NCBI RefSeq assembly: GCF_009909195.1
Contig: NZ_JAAAMU010000005.1
Span: 248,001-312,000, forward strand
Direction of reading: 5' to 3'
From: Paenibacillus sacheonensis
GTDB taxonomy: Bacteria; Bacillota; Bacilli; Paenibacillales; Paenibacillaceae
Length of the DNA stretch: 64,000 nucleotides
The notes below the pieces were generated by a model. It searched no databases. It was not told the origin of the DNA and worked only from the letters and a program-made list of their open reading frames with translations. The position numbers and the translations under genes are program-made. Shown in pieces: positions 30,558 to 40,489 of the stretch. How positions within the stretch are numbered: the stretch's first letter is position 1; the number at the start of each line of letters is the position of its first letter.

Positions 30558-30588
30558 GGCGCCGCGGGAAGATAAGTCCCGCGGCGCC
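30558..30588 (+). terminator. Terminator after yhbH
   Basis: Stem GGCGCCGCGGGA/TCCCGCGGCGCC (30558-30569 with 30577-30588), 36 nt after the stop, followed by ATTTGT. It also faces the end of the MFS gene. Confidence 0.75.
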
Positions 30589-30621
30589 ATTTGTATATTC
30601 GTTCCTTCGTTATTCCCCCGC

Positions 30622-31857
30622 TTAAGAGGCATCCGCTCGTCCGTGCGAGCGCATGGTTCCGCGATTGTAAGCCAAGAACGCCGCCAGCCCGATCAATCCG
30701 CACACGCCCGACGCAAACAGCAAATACGGCAGCGGCACGGAGCCCGACAACGCCGTTCCGAGCAGCGGTCCAATGGTTCCTCGAATGCCGAACAGCATGA
30801 AATGCAGGCCGACGACGACGGCTTCCCGGCCCGGAGCGAGCCTGAACATATACGTGAGGAAACCAATGTCCCAAATCGCGTCGCCTATCCCCTGAATGCC
30901 GCTCCCGATCAGCACCGCCGTATAATTGCCGAGCAGCGCGTAACAGAGCGGGACGATTCCGAAGGCGGCCAGCCCGAAGGCAATCGTATGTTTGGCGGAC
31001 AATCGGTCGATGATTCGTCCGGTTATATAATAGCTGGACAAGAGCCCCAGGAAATAAAACGCCCTGGCGAGTCCGATTTGGGTATTGGACAGCTCGAGCC
31101 GTTCCACTTGCATGATGCTGTACAGCGGCCCCGCCAGCAAATTGGCGAATCCCGTGAACGAAGTCGCCACGAAGAAGACCGCGAGCTCCCTATTCTTCTT
31201 GATCAGCGAGAGCTGGGCGCGAAAATCGAATCGTTTGCCGCCCGGCTTGGACGGCGCCGCCTTGCGGGCCTTCATGCGCGAGAATACCAGGATGGACAGC
31301 ACGCCCGTAACGGAGGCGAACGCGAGCGGCAGCCTCGGCCCCGAGACGTCGATCCATCGGCCTGCCAGAAAGGCCATCGGAATCATCAGCGCGCCCATAA
31401 GCACGCGCGTCATCCCCATCAGCCAGCCGCGGTTTTCCGGCGGATACATGCGAATGACGAGCGCTGCATACCCTGGAGCTTGGATGCCCATCAGCATTTG
31501 GAAACCCAGAGCCGTCAGAACGTAGACGAGCGGCGCGCCGAAGAAGGCGGGAAGCAGAACCAGCAGCCTGCCCAACAGATTCGGCAAAACGACGAAAGGC
31601 TTCGGATCCGTCCGCTCGATGAAAGCAGCCCACAGGGGGGAGAACAGCAGTCCGACGGCCGGCGCCGCCGATATGATGCCGACCTCCAAATGGGAAGCGC
31701 CCTGCTGGATCGCCATCGGCAGGTAAAATTGCCCGAACATGACGTTAAAGAAGCTGAACAGAATGGACGCCGCGACGTCGGTGCGGAAATTAAACCACGC
31801 GCGCGGACCGAGCCTCAGCTCGACGGCCTTCCATTTGGTTTTGAGTTCGCTGGGCAT
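30622..31857 (-). CDS. Major facilitator superfamily transporter
   Basis: About 411 residues with roughly twelve membrane segments and the usual central polar loop (about 190-215; KARKAAPSKPGGKRFDFR). The loop between segments 2 and 3 (FIERTDPKPFVVLPNLLGR) takes the place of the standard motif A. The transport substrate cannot be told; the pattern fits a drug or metabolite exporter. The start is uncertain between ATG 31857 and GTG 31872. Confidence 0.82.
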   Translation of the reverse strand: MPSELKTKWKAVELRLGPRAWFNFRTDVAASILFSFFNVMFGQFYLPMAIQQGASHLEVGIISAAPAVGLLFSPLWAAFIERTDPKPFVVLPNLLGRLLVLLPAFFGAPLVYVLTALGFQMLMGIQAPGYAALVIRMYPPENRGWLMGMTRVLMGALMIPMAFLAGRWIDVSGPRLPLAFASVTGVLSILVFSRMKARKAAPSKPGGKRFDFRAQLSLIKKNRELAVFFVATSFTGFANLLAGPLYSIMQVERLELSNTQIGLARAFYFLGLLSSYYITGRIIDRLSAKHTIAFGLAAFGIVPLCYALLGNYTAVLIGSGIQGIGDAIWDIGFLTYMFRLAPGREAVVVGLHFMLFGIRGTIGPLLGTALSGSVPLPYLLFASGVCGLIGLAAFLAYNRGTMRSHGRADAS

Positions 31858-31951
31858 AGGCGTTAGATCCACTCCGTCGGAAATATATTAGCTGGGCTTA
31901 GTATAGCACGCCGCGCGCGCGCGCAGGCGGATTTTATCCGTTTTTCGGCTT

Positions 31952-31981
31952 TTGACAAACTAGCGCCGACGAGAGCATAAT
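31952..31981 (+). promoter_or_regulatory. Sigma-A promoter of the LTA synthase gene
   Basis: TTGACA (31952-31957), 18-nt spacer, CATAAT (31976-31981), 51 nt ahead of the start codon. Consensus -35 and near-consensus -10. Confidence 0.75.
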
Positions 31982-32031
31982 AAACGTTGTGAGATTTGCA
32001 GCTAGCGTATGTCGAAAGGAAGGTTATTTAC

Positions 32032-33888
32032 ATGCCTGCATGGTCATTCAAGCGGCTGATCCATATGAAGCCGTTTATTTTTTTCACTCTGATATTAATC
32101 CTTAAAGGCATGCTCGCCTACTTCGTCATCTTCGACGGCGGTCCGTCCTGGACGCTGCTCGTAACCGAAATCCCCTTCTGTTGGCTGCTGTTCTGCCTGA
32201 TCGAATGGTTCGCGACCAAACGCAAGCTCGTGTATTACGTGACGGTTAACCTGCTGGTCACCGCCATCTTCTTCGCGGTCATTATGTATTACAAATATTT
32301 CGGCATCATCGTGACGTATCACGCGCTCGAGCAGGTGAATCAGGTAACGGCCGTGAAGAGCAGCGTTTTCTCGCTTCTCGATCCGTATTATTTGTTCATT
32401 TTTCTCGACATCATCGTCTTCTTCGTTCTCTTGTTCCGCCGCAAACGGGCCTTGGACTGGAAACGGATGAGCCAGCTGCCGCTTAACCGCGCCATCGTAT
32501 CCGCCGTGTTCATCGTTTCGCTCGCGCTCTGCCTGTTCAATATCTTGCCGAATCGGGCCAGCATGAACGAAATCGTGAAGGCCGAGGACATGGGCATTCT
32601 CAATTACGAGCTGTACACGCTGTTCTCCGATCCGAAGCAGCCCACGCTGCCGATGAGCGAAATTACGCAGGCCGCGATCGACCGGGAGAAAGGCATTGAG
32701 GAGCCGGCTTCGCCGAAGTATTGGCAAGCGTCGAAAGGCAAGAACCTGATTATCGTACAGATGGAAGCGTTCCAGAACTTCCTGGTCGGCCTTACGATCG
32801 ACGGGCAGGAAATAACGCCGAACATGAATAAGCTCGCCAAAGCGCATATTTACTTCTCGAACTTCTACCAGCAGGTCGGACAAGGCAATACCTCCGATGC
32901 GGAGTTCGTCGTCAACACGTCCTTCTATACGCCGCCGACCGGCGCCGCATCCGTCGTGTATACCGACCGGGCGCTCCCGAGCCTGCCGAAGCTCCTGCAG
33001 GCGAACGGATACCAGACCGCTACCTTCCATACGAATTTCGTGGAGTTCTGGAACCGCAGCGAATTGTATAAAGCGATCGGTTTCGAGAAGTACTATGACC
33101 AAAACTGGTTCGGCAAGGACGATACCGTATTCTTCGGTCCGTCCGACGAGGTACTGTACCAAAAAACGGCCGAGCAGCTGGGCGAGATGCAGAAATCCGG
33201 ACCCTTCTATTCGCAGCTGATTACGATGTCCTCCCATCATCCGTTTACGATTCCGGAGCGCAAATACAAAATCAAGCTCCCGGCCCGTTATGACGGCACC
33301 TTCGTAGGCGACTACATCCGCGCGCAGAACTATGCGGATTACGCGCTTGGCTTGTTCATCGACGATCTGAAGAAACGCGGCATTTGGGATAACAGCGTGT
33401 TCGTCATCTACGGCGATCATCTCGGTCTTCCGATCTACTCGCTGAACAACGACGAGAAGAAGTTGATGAAGGAAATTTACGGCCGCGATTACGCGAATAC
33501 GGATATGATCAACATCCCGCTCATCATTTCGGCGCCAGGGGTCACGAAGCCCATGGAGCTGAAAGAAACGGGAGGGCAATCCGATATAATGCCGACCGTC
33601 GCCAACCTGCTTGGTATTTCGCTTCAGGATCATATTCATTTCGGACAAGATCTGCTTAACCAATCGTCCAATATCCTGCCGGAGCGCTATTACCTCCCGA
33701 CCGGGTCGCTGCTGACGGACCATGACATGTTTATCCCGGGCACGAGCTTCAAGGACGGCACGAATCATCCGCTGCACGGCGATGCGCAGGCTGCCGTGCC
33801 GACTACGGAGGACCAGTACAACCGAGCGCTTAAGCTCCTGCAAATGTCCGACAGTTACGTATCCCAGCTGCCTTCGGTAAATCCATAA
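32032..33888 (+). CDS. Lipoteichoic acid synthase family protein (LtaS/YqgS type)
   Basis: 618 residues. Five membrane segments fill the first 190 residues; the rest is an extracellular sulfatase-like domain. The metal site uses E in IIVQMEAFQNF, the catalytic threonine (about residue 287) is in VGQGNTSDAEF, and VIYGDHLG plus the SSHHPFTIPE block complete the site. It polymerises glycerol phosphate from phosphatidylglycerol on the outer face of the membrane. The start has AAAGGAAGG upstream. Which of the Bacillus paralogues it matches best is not decidable here. Confidence 0.94.
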   Translation: MPAWSFKRLIHMKPFIFFTLILILKGMLAYFVIFDGGPSWTLLVTEIPFCWLLFCLIEWFATKRKLVYYVTVNLLVTAIFFAVIMYYKYFGIIVTYHALEQVNQVTAVKSSVFSLLDPYYLFIFLDIIVFFVLLFRRKRALDWKRMSQLPLNRAIVSAVFIVSLALCLFNILPNRASMNEIVKAEDMGILNYELYTLFSDPKQPTLPMSEITQAAIDREKGIEEPASPKYWQASKGKNLIIVQMEAFQNFLVGLTIDGQEITPNMNKLAKAHIYFSNFYQQVGQGNTSDAEFVVNTSFYTPPTGAASVVYTDRALPSLPKLLQANGYQTATFHTNFVEFWNRSELYKAIGFEKYYDQNWFGKDDTVFFGPSDEVLYQKTAEQLGEMQKSGPFYSQLITMSSHHPFTIPERKYKIKLPARYDGTFVGDYIRAQNYADYALGLFIDDLKKRGIWDNSVFVIYGDHLGLPIYSLNNDEKKLMKEIYGRDYANTDMINIPLIISAPGVTKPMELKETGGQSDIMPTVANLLGISLQDHIHFGQDLLNQSSNILPERYYLPTGSLLTDHDMFIPGTSFKDGTNHPLHGDAQAAVPTTEDQYNRALKLLQMSDSYVSQLPSVNP

Positions 33889-33904
33889 CCCTCTTCGCAA
33901 CGAC

Positions 33905-33943
33905 AACACCCCCGCCGATTCCGATTCGGCGGGGGTGTTTTTT
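33905..33943. terminator. Bidirectional terminator between LTA synthase and kinase genes
   Basis: 14-bp stem (AACACCCCCGCCGA and its complement, 33905-33918 with 33926-33939) followed by a T-run to 33943. Confidence 0.9.
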
Positions 33944-33944
33944 G

Positions 33945-35246
33945 CTAGCTGTTGAGTTCCATCGGAACCGATGAATGGGCTTGCAAGGGAATCGCATTGC
34001 TGAGGCGGTACCTGATCTCGCATACCGTCCCCTGTCCTCGTTTGCTGGTGAACGCAATCTTTCCGCCCATGACGCTGATCAGACTGACGACCACCATCAA
34101 GCCTAGGCCGGTCCCCTTCTCCTTCGTCGTGAAGAAGGGGGTTCCGATTCGCTTCAGCTGCAGCTTGCTCATCCCTACTCCTGTATCCGCGATGGCAATG
34201 CATACCTGATGCTGCTCGACTCTCGTGGCGATGGACAGCTTCCCTCCGCCGGGCATCGCTTCAATGGCATTCTTCAACAGATTCAGCAGGCACTGCTGGA
34301 ATTTCTTCGGCTCGCCAAGAATGATGAGCGGGCAGTCATCGTGATGCTTCATCTCGATTTCCACGTTGGACATATCGGCCAATGGCGCAATCCATGGCGT
34401 CAGCGATTCGAGCTCCGTCTTCACGTCGATCGGCCTCGCCTCTTCGACCGACGGTTTGGCATAATTCAAATAATCCGTAATGATCGAAGTCGCCTGATCG
34501 ATCCCTTCGATCGCATGCTTGCGGTATCGTTCCAGCGTATCCGCGCTCAGGCTCTGCTTGCCCATCATTTGCAGAAACCCGCTCGTCATCGTCAGCGGAT
34601 TGCGAACCTCATGCGAGATCGAAGCGGCGAGCTGTCCGAGCATTTGATATTTCTCGGCGTTATAGAGCTCCTCCATCATCCGGGCGTGGTTCTTGACCCG
34701 GTAATGCGAATAGAAGACGATCGCCGCCGACGGCAGGGTACCGATCAGGATCATAGCCGCCGTACCGGCATCCATTGCGTTGCCTCGAATCGCGCATACG
34801 AAGAGGTATACCGCCGCATGGAAGGCAACCAACGACAGCGCCCCGGCCATGATGATGCCCAGCGAGCTGCGGCGGTAGAAGCGATGATGGAAGTAAAGTC
34901 CGAGCAGCATCAGAATCGTATTGCTTGACGCGTTAGCCACCCAATCCGTGCCCACGAACGCGATGCCGCAGCATACGAAAGCCAGCCAGGTTACCATGCC
35001 CACGAGCGCCCCTTCGAACACGGCGGCGAGCACGATCGCGATGGGCATGACATGCAGCGCGTAGACGCGGACATCTATCGACTCGAAGCCAAGATAAACG
35101 GCGGAAAACACGATCAGAATCGTGACGTAGAGCAGCTTCCTTCGGAACTCGCCGACCAGCGCTCTCGGCGTAACGAGCATAAACATCAGGCAGGCAACTA
35201 ATATATAGAGCAATTCATGAATCTCGTGCATGAATATATGCGTCAT
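33945..35246 (-). CDS. Membrane histidine kinase of sporulation-kinase type
   Basis: 433 residues. About six membrane segments (5-185) of the 5TM-5TMR type precede a short coiled linker and a HisKA domain, SISHEVRNPLTMTSGFLQMMG (H212). The ATPase domain has NLLKNAIEAMPGGG, IADTGVGMS, FFTTKEKGTGLGL. There is no PAS domain, as in KinB. This suits a Spo0F-feeding phosphorelay kinase. No response regulator is adjacent. The ribosome site at the ATG is weak. Confidence 0.88.
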   Translation of the reverse strand: MTHIFMHEIHELLYILVACLMFMLVTPRALVGEFRRKLLYVTILIVFSAVYLGFESIDVRVYALHVMPIAIVLAAVFEGALVGMVTWLAFVCCGIAFVGTDWVANASSNTILMLLGLYFHHRFYRRSSLGIIMAGALSLVAFHAAVYLFVCAIRGNAMDAGTAAMILIGTLPSAAIVFYSHYRVKNHARMMEELYNAEKYQMLGQLAASISHEVRNPLTMTSGFLQMMGKQSLSADTLERYRKHAIEGIDQATSIITDYLNYAKPSVEEARPIDVKTELESLTPWIAPLADMSNVEIEMKHHDDCPLIILGEPKKFQQCLLNLLKNAIEAMPGGGKLSIATRVEQHQVCIAIADTGVGMSKLQLKRIGTPFFTTKEKGTGLGLMVVVSLISVMGGKIAFTSKRGQGTVCEIRYRLSNAIPLQAHSSVPMELNS

Positions 35247-35380
35247 ACCCGGAACATTCGACTCCCCAAGTGAACATGATCGGTTTTATCCAGAAAACTG
35301 GCTTTTTTTCCCTCATTACTATACCATAGCCCTTCATGGGCTGACCAAACAAATTTAGCCGGACTGACGAGGCACCGTGG

Positions 35381-35409
35381 ACATATCGTTCCGCCCCCTC
35401 CCATACATA
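35381..35409 (+). promoter_or_regulatory. Sigma-E-like promoter of spoVR
   Basis: ACATATC (35381-35387), 14-nt spacer, CATACATA (35402-35409), 5/7 and 7/8 matches to the sigma-E consensus. The predicted transcript starts near 35416, so the ATG at 35415 cannot be the translation start. Confidence 0.65.
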
Positions 35410-35450
35410 TAGCTATGGAAACCAATTCGCATTGCGAGGGGGAAGCGAGC

Positions 35451-36899
35451 TTGCGGCAGGACGAGATCAAAGCGCTCGAACGGGCTATAGACGAAATAAC
35501 GGAAATCGCACAAGGATTCGGTCTTGATTTCTATCCGATGCGGTACGAGATTTGTCCGGCGGATATTATTTATACCTTCGGTGCTTACGGCATGCCGACG
35601 CGGTTCAGTCATTGGAGCTTCGGCAAGACGTTTAATAAGATGAAAATGCAATATGACTTCGGTCTCAGCAAAATCTATGAGCTCGTCATTAACTCGAACC
35701 CTTGCTATGCGTTTCTTCTCGACGGAAATTCGCTCATCCAGAACAAGCTGATTGTCGCCCATGTCCTTGCGCACTGCGATTTCTTCAAGAACAATGCCCG
35801 GTTCAGCATGACCAACCGCAACATGGTCGAGAGCATGTCCGCCACGGCCGAACGCGTCAGCCGGTACGAGATGGAACACGGAACCGATGCCGTGGAGAAA
35901 TTCATCGACGCCGTGCTTGCCATTCAAGAGCATGTCGATTCGACCCTCATTCGCCCGTATAAGCTGGACAAAACCCAATATATTGAGCTGCTGAATCAAC
36001 AAAGCCAAACCGCGAAGCCTCCCAAACTGTCGCAATACGACGATCTCTGGGGCCTCGACGAGCAAGTGCGCCAGGAAGCGGAGGCTGCCTCCGCCAAAGC
36101 GAACGCGGATACCAAGAAGTTTCCGCCGCAGCCGGAAAAGGACCTGATCTGGTTTATCGAGGAATATTCACCGAATTTGCAGGACTGGCAGCGTGATATC
36201 ATGTCCATGCTCCGCGATGAAATGCTGTACTTCTGGCCGCAGATCGAGACGAAAATCATGAACGAAGGCTGGGCTTCCTATTGGCATCAGCGCATCATCC
36301 GGGAGCTGGATCTCACGAGCGAGGAAACGGTCGAATTCGCCCATCTCAACTCATCCGTCGTGCAGCCGTCCAGGCATTCCCTTAACCCGTACTACCTGGG
36401 GCTGAAAATCTTCGAGGATATCGAGAAACGCTGGGATAATCCGACCAAAGAGGAGCAGGATCGATTCGGCCGCAAGCCCGGGCTCGGCCGAGATAAGATG
36501 TTCGAGGTGCGGGAATTCGATTCCGATATCTCCTTCCTGCGCAATTACTTAACGAAGAAGCTCGTCGCCGATCTGGACCTCTACGTCTTCGAGAAGAAAG
36601 GCGCCGAATGGAAAATTACCGAGAAGGCCTGGGAATCGGTACGCGATCAGCTGGTCGTCTCGCGCGTGAACGGCGGATTCCCTACGCTGGTCGTCATCGA
36701 CGGCGACTTCAACCGCGTCGGGGAGCTGTTCCTCTTCCATAAATACGAAGGCGTGGAGCTGGATTTGAAATACGTGGAGAAGACGCTCCCACACGTCGTT
36801 CAGCTATGGGGCAAGAGCGTGCATCTGGAGACGATCGTCGAGGACAAACGGATCGTGTTCAGCTGCGACGGGAAGAAGACGAGCCGGAAGTTCATTTGA
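35451..36899 (+). CDS. spoVR: Stage V sporulation protein SpoVR
   Basis: 482 residues, close to the B. subtilis length. Conserved SpoVR text includes [36 protein letters not shown], the histidine-rich [14 protein letters not shown], and [11 protein letters not shown]. It is a mother-cell protein needed for normal cortex formation; its biochemistry is unknown. I choose the TTG at 35451 because GAGGGGG lies 8 nt upstream and the sigma-E-like promoter ends just before the alternative ATG at 35415. Confidence 0.95.
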   Translation: MRQDEIKALERAIDEITEIAQGFGLDFYPMRYEICPADIIYTFGAYGMPTRFSHWSFGKTFNKMKMQYDFGLSKIYELVINSNPCYAFLLDGNSLIQNKLIVAHVLAHCDFFKNNARFSMTNRNMVESMSATAERVSRYEMEHGTDAVEKFIDAVLAIQEHVDSTLIRPYKLDKTQYIELLNQQSQTAKPPKLSQYDDLWGLDEQVRQEAEAASAKANADTKKFPPQPEKDLIWFIEEYSPNLQDWQRDIMSMLRDEMLYFWPQIETKIMNEGWASYWHQRIIRELDLTSEETVEFAHLNSSVVQPSRHSLNPYYLGLKIFEDIEKRWDNPTKEEQDRFGRKPGLGRDKMFEVREFDSDISFLRNYLTKKLVADLDLYVFEKKGAEWKITEKAWESVRDQLVVSRVNGGFPTLVVIDGDFNRVGELFLFHKYEGVELDLKYVEKTLPHVVQLWGKSVHLETIVEDKRIVFSCDGKKTSRKFI

Positions 36900-36916
36900 G
36901 CACCGCAAATTAAATC

Positions 36917-36949
36917 GCCCGCCCGAGACGCCGAGCTTGGGCGGGCTTT
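36917..36949 (+). terminator. Terminator after spoVR
   Basis: 11-bp stem with one G-T pair (36917-36927 with 36936-36946), followed by TTT, 17 nt after the stop. Confidence 0.75.
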
Positions 36950-37093
36950 GCTGCGTTCGTTAGACGACAAAATAAAGACGCCCGCCCCGATGCTTCATGC
37001 ACCGTTGCAGCCGTCCGTCCTTTCTGGGAGTCCGGGCTTGGACGATTCTCGCTCGAGCGATCGACCTGGACAACATGCTCGGCATGATGTCCG

Positions 37094-37975
37094 TTAATCG
37101 ACCCGCCGCACATCCACCGTCACTTTCAGATCGGCTTCGCCCGTCCCCATATACACCCCTTTGACGGGCACGATATCTTTGTAATCCCTGCCGTGGCCCA
37201 ATTTGACGTATCGCTCGCCGACCAACGCATCATTGGTCGGATCGAAGCCGCACCAGCCCATGCCCGGCACATAAGCCTCGACCCATGCATGCGATGCCTG
37301 TTCGAAGTCCGCGCTTCCGCCCTGCAGATCGCCGACAAAATGATATCCGCTCACATACCGGGCCGGAACTCCCTTGGACCGGCAGGATGCGATCATCAGA
37401 TGCGCGAAATCCTGACAAACCCCGCGCCGCCGGTGCAGCATGTCGCTCGCGATCGTATGGACGTTCGTCGCCGCCGTATCGTAGACGAATTCGCTGCGAA
37501 TCTTGTTCGACAGCGCGAGCAGCCAGCTGTATACGCCTAGACGATCCTCGCCGGATTCGTTCTGAATCGTCGCTTGGGCGAACGCCGCCAGTTCGGGCGT
37601 AATGCCCGTGTATTCCGTGGGGATCAGATACTCCGCGAACCGGTTGGAGGCCTTCTCGCTTGTCAGCCAGTCCCATGCTTCCTTCGGAGGCGAGACGTCT
37701 TTCCCGCGCGGCGGCCTGAGCGCTTCCCGCGTGACCACGGTCATCTGGGAGCGGATCGTCAGCTTCCGATGCAGATGATTGACCGAGAAGACATGCACCC
37801 TGTTGCCGAAATAATCGTCATAGCTGAACAGGGACGCATTGGGCTCCACCGCGATGGCGTGCTGATAGCAGGACTGCTGCTCGTTCGTGAAGGGCGTCAG
37901 CCGGAGCTCATTGACACTGTCCGTTACCGCGTTCTTGTAGGCGTACTGCGTCGTATGCGAGATATGAAGCTTCAT
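37094..37975 (-). CDS. Transglutaminase-like protein (COG1305 type)
   Basis: 293 residues. An N-terminal beta domain (MKLHISHTTQYAYKNAVTDSVNELRLTPF) is followed by a transglutaminase core with the triad C187 (RRGVCQDFAHLM), H229 (ASHAWVEAY) and D245 (GFDPTND). Cytoplasmic, no signal peptide. It is the third gene of an operon with an alpha-E protein and a circularly permuted ATP-grasp protein; its start overlaps the alpha-E stop by 4 nt (ATGA). The trio is widespread and is thought to make or modify a peptide or amide, but no product is known. Confidence 0.92.
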   Translation of the reverse strand: MKLHISHTTQYAYKNAVTDSVNELRLTPFTNEQQSCYQHAIAVEPNASLFSYDDYFGNRVHVFSVNHLHRKLTIRSQMTVVTREALRPPRGKDVSPPKEAWDWLTSEKASNRFAEYLIPTEYTGITPELAAFAQATIQNESGEDRLGVYSWLLALSNKIRSEFVYDTAATNVHTIASDMLHRRRGVCQDFAHLMIASCRSKGVPARYVSGYHFVGDLQGGSADFEQASHAWVEAYVPGMGWCGFDPTNDALVGERYVKLGHGRDYKDIVPVKGVYMGTGEADLKVTVDVRRVD

Positions 37976-38973
37976 GCGGTGGCCTCCCCGATGCGAAAAA
38001 AGGTTTGCGCGAACGAGGCGCCGAGCTGACCTGCCGCGGAGAGCAGACGTCCGGTAACGATTCCTTCTTGGTCCAGCTGCAGGTCTTCCCGTTCGAGGCA
38101 GGCAAGCTCCGCCTTCAGCTTCACGACTTGGCGAATGATCCGGTCATGCGCGGAACGGAGCTGCTTCTCATGAAGCTGAATGCCGCGCAGATGCTCATCC
38201 AGCGCATGCAGCGAGAAATGCACGGAACGCGGAAACACCTCGTTCAGGACCAGGAACTCGATGATCGCCTCCGCCGATACCCCGTCGGCGTAGTGGCGCC
38301 GGAACGCCTGATAACCGCTGACGGAGCGCAGCACAGCCTGCAGATAGGGGTACAAGCCATAGTAATCTTCCGTTTCCGGCGCAGCCGACGACTTCGCCGT
38401 TACGGCAGACTGAATGATCCGCAGCGTATTCTCCGTTCGTTCCAGGAAACGGCCGCATTCGATGAAATGCCATTCGTTCTCGCGCGGCATGATGGACTGC
38501 GTAACGCCGTGGAACAATGCCGTCCACTCCTTGATCCGCCCGAAAAACTGATGCGGAGACTCCTTGGTCAAATCGCCGGCGTGCTTCTCACGCAGCCATA
38601 AATAAAAGCCGTTCGTCACGTCCCACAGCTCGCTCGGCAGCTTCTCCCGGAGCGTCCGTACGTTATCCCGGGCATGATTGACGCAAGTCACGAGCGAATT
38701 GGCGTTATCGCGGTCCAATGTGATGTAATGAACGACGTCCTGTTCGGCATAATCGCCGTACTGCTGTTCATAGGCCTCCCGGCTGCCCAGCGCATCGACG
38801 ATCCTTCCCCATTTGCACAAAGCCCGAGGCATGTCGTCTTCGTCGGCGCGCGGGAATGCACTCGTATCCTCCGCCAGCAGGTGAAAGTGCACGTCGATCA
38901 GCCGCGCGTGATTCTCCGCGCGCTCCATATACCGGCCGATCCAAAACAAAGCTTCCGCATTACGGTTCAGCAT
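37972..38973 (-). CDS. Alpha-E domain protein
   Basis: 333 residues, nearly all helical. It starts MLNRNAEALFWIGRYMERAENHARLIDVHFH, the alpha-E family N-terminus, and contains RTENTLRIIQSAVTA and FPRSVHFSLHALDEHL. The function is unknown; genes of this family always sit with an ATP-grasp partner. GGAGGG precedes the ATG. It lies 24 nt after the ATP-grasp gene and overlaps the transglutaminase gene. Confidence 0.93.
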   Translation of the reverse strand: MLNRNAEALFWIGRYMERAENHARLIDVHFHLLAEDTSAFPRADEDDMPRALCKWGRIVDALGSREAYEQQYGDYAEQDVVHYITLDRDNANSLVTCVNHARDNVRTLREKLPSELWDVTNGFYLWLREKHAGDLTKESPHQFFGRIKEWTALFHGVTQSIMPRENEWHFIECGRFLERTENTLRIIQSAVTAKSSAAPETEDYYGLYPYLQAVLRSVSGYQAFRRHYADGVSAEAIIEFLVLNEVFPRSVHFSLHALDEHLRGIQLHEKQLRSAHDRIIRQVVKLKAELACLEREDLQLDQEGIVTGRLLSAAGQLGASFAQTFFRIGEATA

Positions 38974-38997
38974 CGTTCATCCCTCCGTTCATCTTCC

Positions 38998-40458
38998 TTA
39001 ACGACTGAGCACCCATGTATCCTTAACGCCGCCGCCCTGCGACGAATTGACGACGAGCGAGCCTTCCTGCAGGGCGACGCGCGTCAGACCGCCCGGAATG
39101 ACATGCATCTGCGAATCGCCCATCAGGACGAATACGCGCAAATCGATATGCCGCGGCTGCATGGCACCGCCGAGCATGACCGGAGCCCGCGACAGCTTCA
39201 TCGTCGTTTGGGCGATATAGCGGCCCGGATCGCGCTGGATCGCATCCGCGAACGCGTGGATTTCCTTCTGCGTTGCCGCCGGGCCGATAAGCATCCCATA
39301 ACCTCCGGAGAGCGAGGTTTCCTTGACGACCAGCTGATCCAAGTGAGCAAGCGCGTATTCCCTGTCTTCCTTGCGCGACAGGATATAGGTCGGTACATTA
39401 TGCAAGATCGGTTCCTCGTTCAAATAATAACGAATCATTTCCGGCACGTACGCATAAATTGCTTTATCGTCTGCGACGCCGGTACCGGGCGCGTTGGCGA
39501 TCGCGACATTGCCCGCCCGATAAGCGTTCATCAGTCCGGGCACGCCAAGCAGCGAGTCCCCCTGGAACGCAAGCGGATCCAAATAATCGTCGTCCAAGCG
39601 CCGGTAGATCACATCGACCTGACGCAGTCCGCTCAATTCCCGCAAATAAATCTTATGATCCTTGTAGACGAGATCTCGTCCCTCTACGAGATGAATCCCC
39701 ATTTGCTGGGCAAGGAAAGCATGCTCGAAATACGCGGAGTTGTAGGCGCCGGGCGTCAACAGGACGATAAGCGGATTGCGTTTGCCGGAAGGAGCAAGAC
39801 TGCGAAGCGAACGGAGGAAAACATTCAAGCTGCGCTCGATATCCGATACCGCGCTGGACAGGTAGAGTTCGGAGAACAGCTCGGTCATCAGCCCTCTCCC
39901 TTTGTATAGGTAGGAAAATCCGGATGGCGTGCGCAGATTATCCTCCAGCACGAAGTAACGGCCCTCCTCGTCTCTAATTAAATCTATGCCCGACGTCGTC
40001 ATATAGACGTTCTGCGGCACATGGAGCCCTGCCATCTCGGGGCGGAAATATTTATTTCCGACGATCATCGCCCGCGGGATAATGCCGTCTTGTACGATCG
40101 CTTGTTCATGGTAGATATCGCGCAGGAATGCATTCAACGCTTTTACGCGCTGTTTCATGCCTTTCTCGACGGTTTCCCATTCGTGCCTGGGGATGATGCG
40201 GGGAATGTAATCGAAGGGGATCGTGCGTTCGAGCGGCTCGCTCTGGTTTTGGGCATACAGCGTAAACGTGATTCCTTCCTCCAGCATCCGCTGTTGAATC
40301 GCGGCATGCCGCGCAGCCAATTCCGACGGTTTCATGCGGGCGAACGTTCGATGGACTCCCTCGTAATGCGGCCTTACGGACAGGTCCCTATCGAACATTT
40401 CATCGTAAAACGATTGTGAATCGTAAGAGTGGAATTGTGATTGCATCGCCATCGACAT
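38998..40458 (-). CDS. Circularly permuted ATP-grasp type 2 protein
   Basis: 486 residues. Family landmarks: RIIPRHEWETVEKGMKQRVKALNAFLRDIYHEQ, RPEMAGLHVP, DLIRDEEGRYFVLEDNLRTPSGFSY, VIYRRLDDDYLDPLAF, LVVKETSLSGGYGM and the end IDLRVFVLMG. It should join a carboxylate to an amine using ATP. The ATG at 40458 (GGAGG upstream) is preferred over 40479. First gene of the operon with the alpha-E and transglutaminase genes. Confidence 0.94.
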   Translation of the reverse strand: MSMAMQSQFHSYDSQSFYDEMFDRDLSVRPHYEGVHRTFARMKPSELAARHAAIQQRMLEEGITFTLYAQNQSEPLERTIPFDYIPRIIPRHEWETVEKGMKQRVKALNAFLRDIYHEQAIVQDGIIPRAMIVGNKYFRPEMAGLHVPQNVYMTTSGIDLIRDEEGRYFVLEDNLRTPSGFSYLYKGRGLMTELFSELYLSSAVSDIERSLNVFLRSLRSLAPSGKRNPLIVLLTPGAYNSAYFEHAFLAQQMGIHLVEGRDLVYKDHKIYLRELSGLRQVDVIYRRLDDDYLDPLAFQGDSLLGVPGLMNAYRAGNVAIANAPGTGVADDKAIYAYVPEMIRYYLNEEPILHNVPTYILSRKEDREYALAHLDQLVVKETSLSGGYGMLIGPAATQKEIHAFADAIQRDPGRYIAQTTMKLSRAPVMLGGAMQPRHIDLRVFVLMGDSQMHVIPGGLTRVALQEGSLVVNSSQGGGVKDTWVLSR

Positions 40459-40489
40459 GATTACCGCCTCCAAAACCATCAGTTGTCAA

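Noticed and set aside
32095-34203. A 702-codon open frame on the minus strand across the LTA synthase gene
   Set aside because: It is antisense to a clear LtaS-family gene, has no ribosome site and no recognisable domain; codon bias of GC-rich coding sequence explains it.
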